A DNA stretch of 64,000 bases, taken from assembly GCA_002914845.1 (NCBI GenBank), contig JXTC01000342.1, positions 136,062 through 200,061 on the forward strand. The letters are read 5' to 3'. A program made the translations under genes and the position numbers. The notes under the pieces are model-generated. The model was not told where the DNA came from. It worked only from the letters and a program-made list of their open reading frames with translations, and ran no database searches. The DNA is from Trema orientale (lineage: Eukaryota; Streptophyta; Magnoliopsida; Rosales; Cannabaceae). Below, in pieces: positions 12,516-24,273 of the stretch (the first letter of the stretch is position 1; each line of letters opens with the position of its first letter).

Positions 12516-14241
12516 ATGGACTCAAAACAGAACAATGATGAGGCTGTTCTTATTCCGAAAAACAAGTCGAAAGGAAAAGCAGTTGTGGATGCTTCTCCCG
12601 CTCCCGCCGCGGTGGGCACCACAAAAGCCACCTTGGTCCGGAGAGTAGGATGGAAGAAAGGGGTTGCGATCGTCGACTTTGTTCTAAGGCTCGGTGCGGC
12701 TGCAGCCGCCTTTGCCGCCGCTGCTGCCGTGGGGCAGGCAGAGGAGGTTCTGCCCTTCTTCACGCAGTTCCTGCAGTTCCACGCTCAGTACAATGACCTC
12801 CCAACTTTAGCGTAATGCACTCTATTATTTGCACATACGTACATATACACACAACGCATCGTGCCAATATCTACTTTTTAATACTAACAACATTAATTAG
12901 ATAACAAGTGGATTGTTGATTTCAATTGGTGATCAAATATGTTTATTAATGGATAATATCATAGACTAGTCGAACAGAAGTAAGAACTCAACCTAGTGTT
13001 TAAGGATCTTTTTACTATGCTTCCACTCTCATTTGCGAACGTATTATAGAATTGGCCAAGTTTAAAAAGAAGAGTGATGATTGTTTTATGTACAAATATG
13101 TTTATATAAACCTATGAATATATGCAGGTTTTTTGTGATTGCAAATGCGGCAGTTGGCGGATATCTTGTCCTCTCCTTGCCCTTCTCTATAACATGCATT
13201 GTACGACCGCATAAAGTAGGACCAAGGCTCCTCCTCATCATCTTAGACTCGGTAAACTAAAACTACTACTTTTTGTTTTTCCCTCTCTCTCTCTCTCTCT
13301 CAAGAAAATCCAGTAATCAGTGTGCTTGAGATGTTCTTAGTTTGTTTTGTATTATAATTAGGATAATACTTGAGGTACCAACTTTTGTACCAAATCTTAT
13401 TAAATACCAACACATGTGGCATGTGATTTGTCACCACTCAATTTGTGCTAATGTTTAATCTATTTGTGGTAAGTTTTAACATACTAATTAGTTGGTGACA
13501 AGTTACATACTACATGTGTTGGTATAAAAAATTTAGTAGAAAAATTGGGATGTCTAGTGTTATCCTTATAATTAACTTTTTTTTTCTTAATCAGTGTGCT
13601 TGAGATGTTCTTAGTTTGTTTTGTATTATAATTAACTTTTTTTTTCCTTTCTTAAACTAATTATGTCCTGCTTTTTCTTAAAGAGAGAACGATCACTGAA
13701 GCCATAGATGTACTACGTGCACATGGATACATAGCAACTTAGTATTGTCCGTCTATTCTTATTTTTCTTTTAGAGAGAAAAAAAAGAAAAGAAAAAGGAA
13801 GGCATGTACCTATAATAAGGATACATCTTGCTATATTTTTATGTTGATCATTACATATAGAATTTAGAAACAAGCCCCGCGTCACATATCATACATATAT
13901 AGACATATATGCTTATGCTTAAATTTAATAGTTATAAAACCGGAGGCTGAAATGTTGTAACCCACTAAATTAGTAAAATCTTCTACTATATTGCATGCAC
14001 GTGGCAGGTGATGACTGCTCTGATCATATCTGCGGCTGCTTCAGCGGGTGCAATCATGTACTTAGCTCACAATGGGAGCGTGGACGCCAACTGGATCGCC
14101 ATCTGTCAGCAGTACACCAACTTCTGCCAGCAAATCACGGGCGCCGTGGTCGCTTCTTTTGTCGCAGCAGTCTTCCTCATAACAATGGTTGCCGTTTCTG
14201 CTTTTGCACTTAAAAGAACCACTACTACTACTACTCACTGA
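12516..14241 (+). CDS. Casparian strip membrane protein (CASP family)
   Basis: CASPs are four-span membrane proteins that form the scaffold on which the endodermis lays down lignin in the Casparian strip. Exons 12516-12811, 13128-13251 and 14008-14241 join in frame with GT-AG introns to 217 aa. Helices lie near residues 49-71, 99-121, 132-158 and 186-208. The first extracellular loop holds [11 protein letters not shown] (78-88), the signature that marks true CASPs rather than general CASP-like proteins; the conserved Arg (58, in VLRLG) and Asp (139, in ILDS) of helices 1 and 3 are present. Loop 2 has YLAHNG and paired cysteines (173, 180). The N-terminus is basic with an Ala/Pro stretch; the tail LKR plus a Thr run is unusual. 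Intron 2 carries a MITE. Expression is expected in root endodermis (family knowledge). The exact CASP number cannot be assigned. Confidence 0.94.
13314..13640. repeat. 60-bp tandem duplication in CASP intron 2, first copy split by a MITE
   Basis: The unit beginning TAATCAGTGTGCTTGAGATG occurs at 13314 and again at 13588. Without the inserted MITE the two copies would be about 60 bp apart. The second copy is uninterrupted and preserves the pre-insertion sequence. Confidence 0.85.
13361..13565. mobile_element. Mutator-like MITE with 9-bp target-site duplication
   Basis: A 205-bp element starts GGATAATACT and ends with GTGTTATCC, the inverted form of GGATAACAC. Its terminal inverted repeats extend, with mismatches, well inward (ACCAACACATGTGG against ACTACATGTGTTGGT). 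It is flanked by an exact 9-bp duplication TTATAATTA (13352-13360 and 13566-13574). A 9-bp duplication with long inverted ends fits a Mutator-type non-autonomous element. Confidence 0.8.
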
Positions 14242-14348
14242 ATATATGCGTTACGTACCCCATAAAAACAAAACCACACAAGGATACCTTTTACTCTTTG
14301 AGTGACTCACCTCTATCTCTCCTTCTTTCTATGTACATGGTTTGTGTG

Positions 14349-14354
14349 AATAAA
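14349..14354 (+). terminator. Likely CASP polyadenylation signal
   Basis: AATAAA about 110 bp past the CASP stop codon, within a normal-length 3' UTR. Confidence 0.4.
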
Positions 14355-14359
14355 AGATC

Positions 14360-15320
14360 TTATGTTGTTTGCCCTAGTGAGCTTAATCTTGCTTTGTTCT
14401 TTTGTGCTTGTTTATCAACTAATTTGCCTAATTAGGTACAGGTTAATTTTGTGGTCACTTTAGTTCATTTTTGAAGGACTGTCAGGGCGGAGCTGTTCGC
14501 AGGTGCGGGTCGGAAGCCTCTTGAACCCTCCGCCTCCCTCTTTTTTTTTTTTTAAGGAAATTTGAGTGTGTCCCTTTTTCACACTTCATTTTAATAAATA
14601 TCTATTTCATTTTTTTTCTTTTCTACACTAAATATCCAAATATGTATATTTTTATACTTGGTATGTCTAAATATATATATACCACCCTTTAGTTTATATA
14701 CTAAATATATATATATATATTTATCAATTTTTATACTGCATATATTTTTTTTTACACTTATTATATTTACACTTGATTTATATAATGATATATCAGTCAT
14801 TCTGCTACAATATTTGAAAAATGGATATTTACATAAAATATGCCTAATATTCAATCACATTTTGCTATAATACCCTTTTTTAATTTATTTTCATGTACAT
14901 ATAGTTAATTTAATAAGGATTGCCTCTCAACTTTTTAGTTGTATACATGCCCTCCTATATATATCTAAAATTTTTATTTTTAGACATGCCCTCCTGTAAT
15001 ACCCTCGTATATTAGACCAAGCATTCAAAGGGCATTGTACAGAATGGCCATTACTGAGGAAACGTTTTAATGAATGTTCTTTTATTTATTTATTTATTTG
15101 AACTTTTTCCCCCTTTTGTTTATTATGTGTCCGAAGTCCAAATCTAGAATCATATATTATTAGAATTGCATGGAATAAATGTAATGATTGAGAATATATC
15201 AAGGACAAAAGATTAATGTGAATAGTTTAGCACCCTTATTCGTATGTAATGTTAGTCAAAAATTGACTCTAGCCTAGAGGAATGAACTGGGTTACAACTT
15301 TTTCAAAATTTTTGACAAAT

Positions 15321-15354
<34 letters not shown>

Positions 15355-18300
15355 GAACTCTAAAACTAAGTATATGCAAATTTTTAAGTAACAAACACAC
15401 CAACACGATCAAGCAAACGATAAATCAGACACTCAAAAATAATTATATTGCAATATAAAGTAAAGACTGAAGGGCTAGAGATCGGGAAACTTGGGTTTTA
15501 CGTAACTCAGTAAATTGCCCATGTTCATGGCTTTTAGAACTTAGTTTTGAGTATCCAACATATAAAAGTTATGGGCTTGTTTGACCTTTCTACAAGCAAA
15601 GAGAATTCTTGTTAGAGCTCACCCAAATCTTTACAAATACTACTACGAGTATGCAACTCTATTATACTTAGCTAACTTGAACTGTTGAGACTTCAGTACT
15701 AATTCACATAGACAAAGGTTGATTACATACAAGTGCCAACTTCACCATGGCACTCAACAAATATATATTGAAAGAATGAATATATTTATTAGAACTTAAG
15801 ATTAGATGTACACATTTGCAAACTTCAGAGAAATGAAGCAAAGCACGTACATTAATGATTTGACTACAAAAATTAGTAACGTTGTTACAAAATATGTCAA
15901 AAGTACGAAAATCTGTTACACTAAATGCATATACGTAAAATAATCCCAAGTGATTGAGTCGTAAACAAGTAATAAAATAATAAGTATAGAGTTGTCGATC
16001 CCATAAGGAATTGGGTGTTAAATTATCATTAAGTACCAAAATTATCGTGATCTAACTTTATCTAGGCAACCAAACTAAATAAATTTATAAGTTGAATAAT
16101 TAAATACAAATATAAGTATAAATACAAAAATAAAATGTAGAGAGACTTCTATGCACAAATGTACTAAGGGATTGAATTCACCTAATTATCAACTATGTCT
16201 TTTGCTCACCAATTGCATTATAATCAATTATTCTTAGTTTATAAGCTAAGAACCTAAAGATATTTCTACTCGAGTGCCAAGTGAAATCATTACTAAATCT
16301 CGGTTCTAATATCTCTATTCCGGACCTAGAAATTAAGAACTCATTGTATTCAATGGTTCTTTGATCATAACTTCAAAGAAATTATAGGTTCTCTCAAACT
16401 CTACAAAAACTTAAGTTATACTATCCTATAGTTGTTTCTAAAATTCTATTTCTCAAGTGTCAAATTCTAGAAACTAAATCATATAACTTGTAGCTAATTA
16501 GTTGAGAAGTATTAAGCATGGAATCGCATAAATAAATTCAAAAATAATTTCAAAAAACATATTAGAAATCAAGACATAAAATCAAAGTATAAGTTACAAC
16601 ATGCCCTAAGCATATAATAATTAATTCAACACATAGGAGAATCCAACACTAATCTCAACAAGAATTTCACAAATCCGAATTTTTCAAATCCAAACATGTT
16701 CAATAATCAAGCATAATACAAAATTCAAATAAGATTAGGGTGAGAAAAAGGATAAGAAAAACTCTTTTATAGAGATAGAACTTCAAACTTTAATCTCTTC
16801 AAGCCACTCTTTTAAGCATTCTCTCCAAGATCCTTCCTCTCTAGGATTTCTGAGCTCTCTTTGTTGTATTTTCTCTCTAACTCTCCACCCTTGAAATAGA
16901 GGCTTAAGGGTATATTTAAAGAGCTCGAAAATAACCTAGGCCGAGTATAATATCAATCATTCGATCAAATAGCATCAAGGGTCAAGATTAGCCCTAAAAA
17001 CTTGCTTAAAACGTGCTTCAGGATGCTGGATAGCGTCGTGGTACTCCCTGGTAAGCGCCGCGGTGCTCTAGCCTCTAGAACTCAGTTTTTCAGGTAGCGC
17101 CGCAGTGCTATTTAGATAGTACCGTGGCACTCTTGGTTATGGAAAATCAGCACGATAGCTTTTCTTCTCGGGAGTGCCGTTTTGCCGTTTTAGCTCTATT
17201 TTGCCTGATTTTTATTGTGTTACGTTCGTATCAAACTCAACTTTTATTAAAAGAGTTGAAATACTTATATTTAATATCAATTCATCTTTATTCTTACTTA
17301 TTCATAAGAACTATAAAAAAAAAAGTAAAAACATATCAAACCACTAAAAATACTTGAGAACTTACAATTATTTGAGTTGAATGATACTTGATTTGTGAGT
17401 GAATTAATCACTCATCAAAACCTATACATAAACATCATTGGAAAACATTTTAATAAAACAATTCTTAGAATTCTTTGATCACCTAATAAACATAGATTAA
17501 TAGATATAAGCAATATTCAAATTCATGTATCATTTATTTATTCATCTTACACAAGATATGACATAAATTATACAAACCAATTCCAAGTGTATGATTACAT
17601 AACCATAATATTCCAAATTCTGCTAAGCTCCACAATCCACAGTCTAAATAGAAAATTACATATGGTAAAGATAACTACTAATGAGCCTCTAATACCGCTA
17701 AAATTAATATGCTTATTCCTAATCTAAGTCACACAAGGTATATGTCAACATTTTTAGAGATTTTGGACTTCTTACTTACAATTGAAACTGAAGAGCATAC
17801 AACTCTTATCAAAAAGAAGTACCTAACTTTCATCTTTCGGGATATGAACCAGGTTAGACTAGAGATAAAGAATTATTTCAACCATACAAAACATCCTTAT
17901 GTGAATAATTCTATTATCAACTTATAACTAGGATTGTTGAAATATTCTACTTTCTATGTAAATAATTTTATATTGTGAATACTTTATGAAAAAATTAAAA
18001 AAAACATACTTTTATTGACATTAAATGTAATTATAGGATACTAATGCTTTCACGGTATAAATCCCAACAGATAAACCATCCTATTTGTTACAAGTCTGGC
18101 AAAAACTTATACGTAAATTTTTCTAGAGCCATAAACTGAAATAAAAAAAAAAACCATAATATATAATAAGATATTAATCATCCATGCATCACATGTCAAA
18201 ATTAATCACATATATATTTCCTTTGTTCTATTTAGTATCACTTTTTTTTTGAGTAAAAATGTAAAAGAACTTTCTTTTATTTCAAAAACAAAAAAGTATT

Positions 18301-18380
18301 TGGTAACTATATTTTTGTTCTAAAAACAAAAAATAAAAAAATAAATAACAATGCTTTTATGGTTTAAAAGTGAAAATAAA
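14360..18380. other. AT-rich intergenic DNA without genes
   Basis: No supported coding sequence. Includes (TA)n runs at 14700-14720 and 15320-15353. About 15950-17360 has the look of dispersed-repeat filler (a GTCGATCCCATAAGGAATTG phrase near 15993, long exon-free text, and several GCGCCGC(G/A)GTGCT-like words at 17030-17140), possibly the non-coding interior of an old transposon; its class cannot be settled. Confidence 0.4.
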
Positions 18381-18419
18381 TAATTACGATAACATTTTGA
18401 AAATGTCATACATAAATAG

Positions 18420-18680
18420 AGAACTATAAGAGAGAAAGTAGAGAAATAAAGAGATGAGAGAGTGCGTATATATAAAGAGAGGATTGAGAGAGAAAGTGGA
18501 GAAAGAAAGTTGAAATATAGAGGCTAAGGCAGAAAGCGATGGATGGAAAAGAAAGTTGAGAAATAAAGAGATGAGAGGCAAAATATAGAAAGAGAAGAAA
18601 GAGAGAGAAAGTTGAGAAAAAGAGGATGAGAAAGAAAATTGAGAAGGAGAGAGTTGAGAAAGCATACAAAGATAAAAATA
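18420..18680. repeat. GA-rich low-complexity tract
   Basis: Roughly 250 bp of purine-rich sequence with recurring GAGAGAAAGTTGAGAAA words and almost no C. The Ser/Leu/Phe-rich minus-strand ORFs here are products of this composition, not genes. Confidence 0.85.
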
Positions 18681-18754
18681 ATGTAAAATCGCTCCATTTA
18701 ATGATATAAAAGCATATAAACATAATTTAATAATTGTTCAAACTTAAAAGGTCC

Positions 18755-19570
18755 TTAATACGAGTCATAACAACTATCAGATACTAATTTTTTGAAAAAA
18801 TTAATTTTGTCAATTTGTTCTCTATATTCGTTTAACAATATCATCACGAATACAAGGTATTTTACACACTTCACTTCACATAATATTAAACTCCACACTG
18901 TCATAAAATATATCAATGGTACCTTACTTATTAGTTGGTTGTGCGTGAGAGTATTCTCCTCATCATGCTTATTAAAATATTCACTTTTCTTGACATTGAT
19001 CCTTATGAAATTGTGAATAGCACAACAAATATGCTTGTACACTTAAATCATAAGGTTCCATTTGCTTCAAAATAGGGAAACTAGCCTTTAAGATCCTAAA
19101 GTATTGCTCGATAACATTTCTCAATGATAAGTTTCAAAGATTAAAATATTCCTTTTGGCCTACAAGAGGATTGATTTTTATATATTCACTCAAACATTAT
19201 CTCTCTCCACGATATAGTGAAAAACAAAACTAGCATACTTGTATAGCCAAAGTCTAAAAGATAATATTTCCCTAATTGAATGATAACTCATATTAGCTTC
19301 ATGCATATATAATTTTATAATAAATAAGATCAAACAACATGCTAAATTTAGTGTACTTACCTCACGGTGGTATTGTAAATCCATTTTCTAGTTTTGTTCC
19401 ATATTTTATAAGAATTCATGTATCATTAGAAATTCATTCTTAGCCAACCATAACATACATAAATTGTACATCAAAAGACCACTCACACATCACATTCTAA
19501 ATCGGAATCACCTTTCTATCTTGATATGAAACTTGCTTCTCAACTGGAATGCTATGAGTCCTTTTGACAG
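18755..19570 (-). pseudogene. Decayed PIF/Harbinger transposase (DDE_4 type)
   Basis: Read on the minus strand in shifting frames, the order of family words is intact: HSIPVEKQVSYQDRK and NVMCEWSFDVQFMYVMVG (about 19550-19440), then GKYYLLDFGYTSM (about 19280-19240), then SLRNVIEQYFRILKASFPIL (about 19130-19070) and CAIHNFIRI (about 19030-19000). These match the C-terminal half of plant PIF/Harbinger transposases, where the usual words are NVMAACSFDMKFTYVLAGWEG, GKYYLVDAGY, LRNVIER.FGVLKARFPIL and CC.IHNFIR. Several stops and at least two frameshifts break it. No terminal inverted repeats were found on either side, so it is a relic of a plain DNA transposon. Confidence 0.85.
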
Positions 19571-21899
19571 AGCCAATGCCATTCTTTAAATAAATAAATA
19601 AATAAAATGAACATATTTGTATCAAATATTAAAGAAGTATAAAAATAATTGAAACTTGGTTACAGTACTTTAAAAATGGATAATTCCAAGGATCAAATCA
19701 AATTTGCGAAGGAGTTTATCAAATGAAGGAGGAGTAATAATTTCTTTAGCGAAATGAATACCTTTTGATGGAAAATCCCACCTGGGCATGCATGCGGAAG
19801 GAAGCGTACATGGTGGTGGTGCTTGTTGAATCCACAAACAAACATTAGTTCAGAAATCATCACGGAACAAACACTATGGCGGTGGTGTTTGAGAGCGCTA
19901 ATCATTGCCTATTAACATACTTAGTGCATATGCTTTACACTAATGATTATAAAATTCGTGCACAACAAATAAAGATGTAAATTCATAATCAACATGCGCT
20001 TTGTAGAGTTCCTCTTTTTTATCATAGCTGTTATAGATAATGAACTATTCAAGTCTGGAATAAATTGCGACAATAGAGCGTACGTCAAGAACTCGTGCTT
20101 TATGCAAACAGTATGGCCAATAACTTTATCATTAGCAATTTAAGTCACGTCTCATTATTATTAATCAAAATAGCCAAGTTATAGACAACGTTGCATTAGC
20201 TTTGTAAACTTTCCTATAATTGCCCTTATATACTACATCAATATGTAAATTCACTCAACATTAATGGAAAAATCTTATTACGTATCTTATGATAGTTCCG
20301 AAGTTTCATGAGCATATATCAACTATATGAAAAATAATTGTAATTATAGAGACATTATATGCAATATAATTGCATGATGTCTATGATACACATGCTATCT
20401 TTTCCAAAAGATAAGAACTACGATCGAGATTTTACGTCTCATAGAACTTTCTATATTTGTTTGAAAGTCGTGCTACAAAATTATTAACTTTTATTTCAAA
20501 GTAAGTTCGACAAATAAAGATAGATTTTAATAATTTCCAGGACTAATTAGAGCAATACCCAAAAAATATATCCATTAAATATGGATCAATGAATACAACC
20601 ATACCTAAGATGACATTTGTCCTACCCTAATTTTAACTGAAATCAACAAAAAATTATTGGAAGATTTTCATGGACTATCAAATAATATACAAAGATTTAA
20701 GCTGAAAGCGCATTATGTAATGCCTCGACTAAAATGTCTTTGTCGAGAAAAAATTGCTTTAAGCGGTATCTATGGAATATGAGTTAGCATGGTATGCACT
20801 TTTATTCTTATTGTGCCTACGCATAAAGTAGATAAATCCTTTTTTTAAATTGATGCAAAAAAAAGAAAATTTTTTATAAATATGTAGGCTCGTTTGGTGT
20901 AGAATTTGATGTGCTATCGTTAGTGTAATCAAAATTAAATTATTATTTTCCTCCTAATACTATCCTAGCATAAACTAGTATAACGGTAGAACGAGTTTTA
21001 TTCTATTGATAGTTCCTAATTAATCTAGTGAATTTGGGGGTTTTTGAATAATTAAAATAAAAATAAGAATTAAAACAAAACAATTAAAAAGCAAAGATAA
21101 AACAATGAGATAGAAGACGTGTTAAAGATTTTATATCTACCCTAGACAAATCTGCTAATCTAGTGACAGTTTTTACAATCAAAATGTTCTTCTAAATTAT
21201 TGATCTAGGGACAACAACAAGCTCTACTATCTCTAATTTTCTTTAAAATTATCTAGACAAAACAAGCTCTTCATCTAGATGTACGTAATTAATTAGACTA
21301 ACCTCGAATAAGCTCTCTTAGCCAATCTATAAGCTCTCTTAGCCAATCTAACTAATTCAATTCATACAATAATATAAGAAACATAATAAGATATCATAAC
21401 CATGAAATTTTGGTAGAGATTACAAGAAAATTGTGAAAGCTAAATTAAATGAGAATAGACAAAATATTTCTTTACAAGAAATTGTCAGAGAAAATATTCC
21501 AATCAAAGCATCATCTGATGGATTAGGAGAACTGAGTTTCTCCATCATTTAGTCCATATTTTGTCCTTGGAAAAATAAATCTTTCAAACTTATATACCAT
21601 TAAATTATGATTGTACTGTTTCTCCGACAACAATAATGTAATAATGGTTTGATGCATATTCAACAAAAACCACAATTGACATGTTAAACAAAAACATATT
21701 AACTAAGAAAATAAAGTTCACCTTGAGTTTGATAATGTCTAATATTAATGAACCATTTTGTTCAATTGATCTTATTAACCCTATACTAAAAACACACTCA
21801 AAACTTAAGCTTAAGATGCTAATTTCATAGAAAAAGTAGTACGGTTTCTCGAGAATTAAATAAAGGCTTAAGCTTTTACACAATACAAAAACAAAATTG
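19571..21899. other. AT-rich intergenic DNA
   Basis: No gene supported. Short notes: an (AAAT)n run at about 19588-19608, and a near-perfect ~22-bp tandem duplication of AAGCTCTCTTAGCCAATCT at about 21309-21349 inside a stretch that reads like non-coding dispersed repeat. Confidence 0.4.
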
Positions 21900-21916
21900 A
21901 AAAATCACTTCAAATA

Positions 21917-22200
21917 GGTTCACCTGAAACAACGAGGAGATCTTCGATCTATAAGAATCTATCACGGTGGCTTGCAATCTAGGACTTGAGAAGCTCAACG
22001 GTGTCAGGATTGATGTCCTTAATGACTCATGCTCCACTTTCGTCACCAGTGGTCTTGTTAAAGGTGTAAGCATCGTACAGATGTATGGATATGTTACAGA
22101 CGAACTCAATATCGGCAATTTGGTTCAGGACGAGGCTAAGTAAAAATTGGAGCTGGTCAGTCAGAAACGAAAGTGGTGCCCAAAAGAAGAGGTGTGAGAG
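21917..22200 (-). pseudogene. Broken coding fragment of unknown family
   Basis: On the minus strand one frame from about 22200 to 21922 reads as protein with balanced composition (for example VLNQIADIEFVC, ISIHLYDAYTFN, TTGDESGA, VIKDINPDTVELLKS, IASHRDRF, IEDLLVVS) but is interrupted by three stops. It ends at a donor-like TCAG|GTGAAC. This is typical of a decayed exon of a host gene or gene copy. I do not recognise the family. The codon-level look, unlike the AT-rich surroundings, is the only support. Confidence 0.45.
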
Positions 22201-22535
22201 ATGGGGATAAAGAAGCAGAGATACATATCTCAGTAGTTAAATGTGGTATTTTTCAATTAAACACCGTACGAAAATAATTTGAAGAGGTGCATTGTATATT
22301 TGATATATTTTTTGAAAATGTCATGTATTCCCTAATTTCCTATTTATGTTTTGAAAACTAATAAAATGAAAACAGGCCCAAGAAATCATGTTTGGTAGCC
22401 CATTTTTAAATCTAAAATTCCAAAATTCTTGAAAAAAAAAAAAAAAGAAAAAGAAACAAAGATAATTTGTAAGAAATGTTCAATTTTTTCACCTACTCAA
22501 TAAACAGTTGTTTTATAATTTTATTTGGAGATGGT

Positions 22536-22682
22536 TACGGTAGGAGCGTCCTTACGTAGGGTCATGCCTTAATTATCGTTGGATGGGAATCTGTGGGGAA
22601 TAACGGGAATCTGTGAAGAATCTATTTATATACAGATTCCCATTGAATAGACAGGGCCCTACGTAGGGGTGCCCCTACTGTA
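22536..22682. mobile_element. Short MITE with ~30-bp terminal inverted repeats
   Basis: The left end TACGGTAGGAGCGTCCTTAC continues into GTAGGGTC; the right end is the inverted form, CTACGTAGGGGTGCCCCTAC ending TGTA. The inverted ends differ by about five bases. The interior has a smaller inverted pair GATGGGAATCTGTG and ACAGATTCCCATT. No target-site duplication is clear. Confidence 0.7.
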
Positions 22683-23094
22683 GACGCGCTCATTTTATTT
22701 TGATAAATAATTATTTTCTAGTTAATCTTTTTTTTTATATAAAAATAATAATAAATCAATTTCATGCAAAATAAATCAAGCTAAGGCAGATCTTTCTATC
22801 TCACAGGGAGAGGATGTTAAAAAGTGAACTTGCTCCACCACCGGAAAAGGAAGGGAATCGATTGCTTGCTTGCTTGTGACAAGTAAGTTTTTAACTCGAC
22901 TTGCTATCCCACCTGGAGAGGAATTCGCTAACCTCTATACAAAACAAATCAACATATTTTGATCAATTAAATACAAAAAACGGCTATTTTACAAATAATT
23001 TTTAAAATTCGGTCATTACTTACAGTGTCTGAAAAAGGTAATTTTTAAAATAGTGATAAAAAAATTCGGCCATTTTGGCTGAAAAAAACGCCAA

Positions 23095-23320
23095 TTTGAC
23101 GTTTGCAAAAGGATATCCGCTCACTGCTCAGTGCTCACCCTCCTCCCTGCTTCCGGCACAGACGACACGGCCGCGGCGCCCATCGATCTTTCAGAGACGA
23201 GAAGAATGGGCGTCGCTCTCCCTCGCCTCGACCGTCCTTCTTAATTTGTTCTACTTCTTCCTTTCTTTCCGCTTTCCCCCCTCCTTTTCCTTTTCCTTTT
23301 CCTTTTAATTCAAAGGTTAG
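23095..23320 (+). other. GC-rich island, possible untranslated first exon
   Basis: A GC-rich block (23130-23230) followed by a TTCC/CTTTTC pyrimidine tract, ending at a donor-like CAAAG|GTTAGC near 23316. It stands out from its AT-rich surroundings and could be the transcription start and first non-coding exon of the RRM gene that begins 950 bp downstream. The ORFs in it have no recognisable protein features. Confidence 0.3.
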
Positions 23321-24273
23321 CGATTTTCCTTCATTCTATGTGTATGTGGGTTCGTTTTATTTGGTCGATGATTTGGGTTTTCTTTCTTTTTTTTTTTTTT
23401 TTTTTGAAAGCTTTTCTCTTTTTAAATTCAGTTGGCCATTTTGATTGTTGGGGGCTACTTATCGTTTTAAAAATTTCAGAAGACGAGATTTTGACGATTC
23501 GCGTATTACGAATTTGACCAGTAAACTGGCCAAAAGCGAATAACCCCCCCCCCCAAAAAAAATAAAAAATAAAAAAATAAAAAAAAGAATTTTGTTCATA
23601 TGGGTTTTAGATTCTGTAGTGTAGTTATTGTGTCATCTGTTTCATAATATGATGGCTATGGTCCAAAAAACCATTTTGATCCTTCCTTAATTATTTCAAA
23701 TATTGTAGTTTGGATTTAGATAACCAGCAGTCAATCTTCTCTATGGTTACATTGGACATTATATGCCTCTCTATATACCAGCATTCAGATAAAAAATAAA
23801 AAAAAACTTGGGAGGCCTGAATAGTTACAGGACTAATATATTGCCATGTTAGATTGTGATTGTAGAGATTGCATTGCAGGTTTACGTGTACAACAGCATA
23901 TGACATGTCATTGTCATATTTACATATTGTACTTTACATGTATATTCTTCAATACTGAGCTCGTTTTAGTTGAGCAAATGTTTATTCTTTTATCTAAAGA
24001 ATGTTACACAAATTTGGGCAAATTGTACCAGATAAAGTGTTACAATTGACAAAAGTGAGGGGGGAAAGAATTAATTTGTATTTTTTTAATTCTTACATTT
24101 TCCACTCATTTAAGCCCTTGTGAGGAATCTTTGATGTAACTAAGATCATTGATCCTACTACGGAAACGTAAACCCTTTGGACATTGAAATTGAAATTCTG
24201 ATAATGTAACATAACAGGAGCTAATTGAGTTTGCTCGTGCTAGCTAGGGTTTCTCTTCTCGGTATTAGCTTTA

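Noticed and set aside
12482-12763. Minus-strand Ala-rich ORF opposite CASP exon 1
   Set aside because: It is the antisense shadow of a well-supported exon with matching CASP family features on the plus strand.
18384-18723. Two minus-strand Leu/Phe/Ser-rich ORFs
   Set aside because: They arise from the GA-rich low-complexity tract and have no domain structure.
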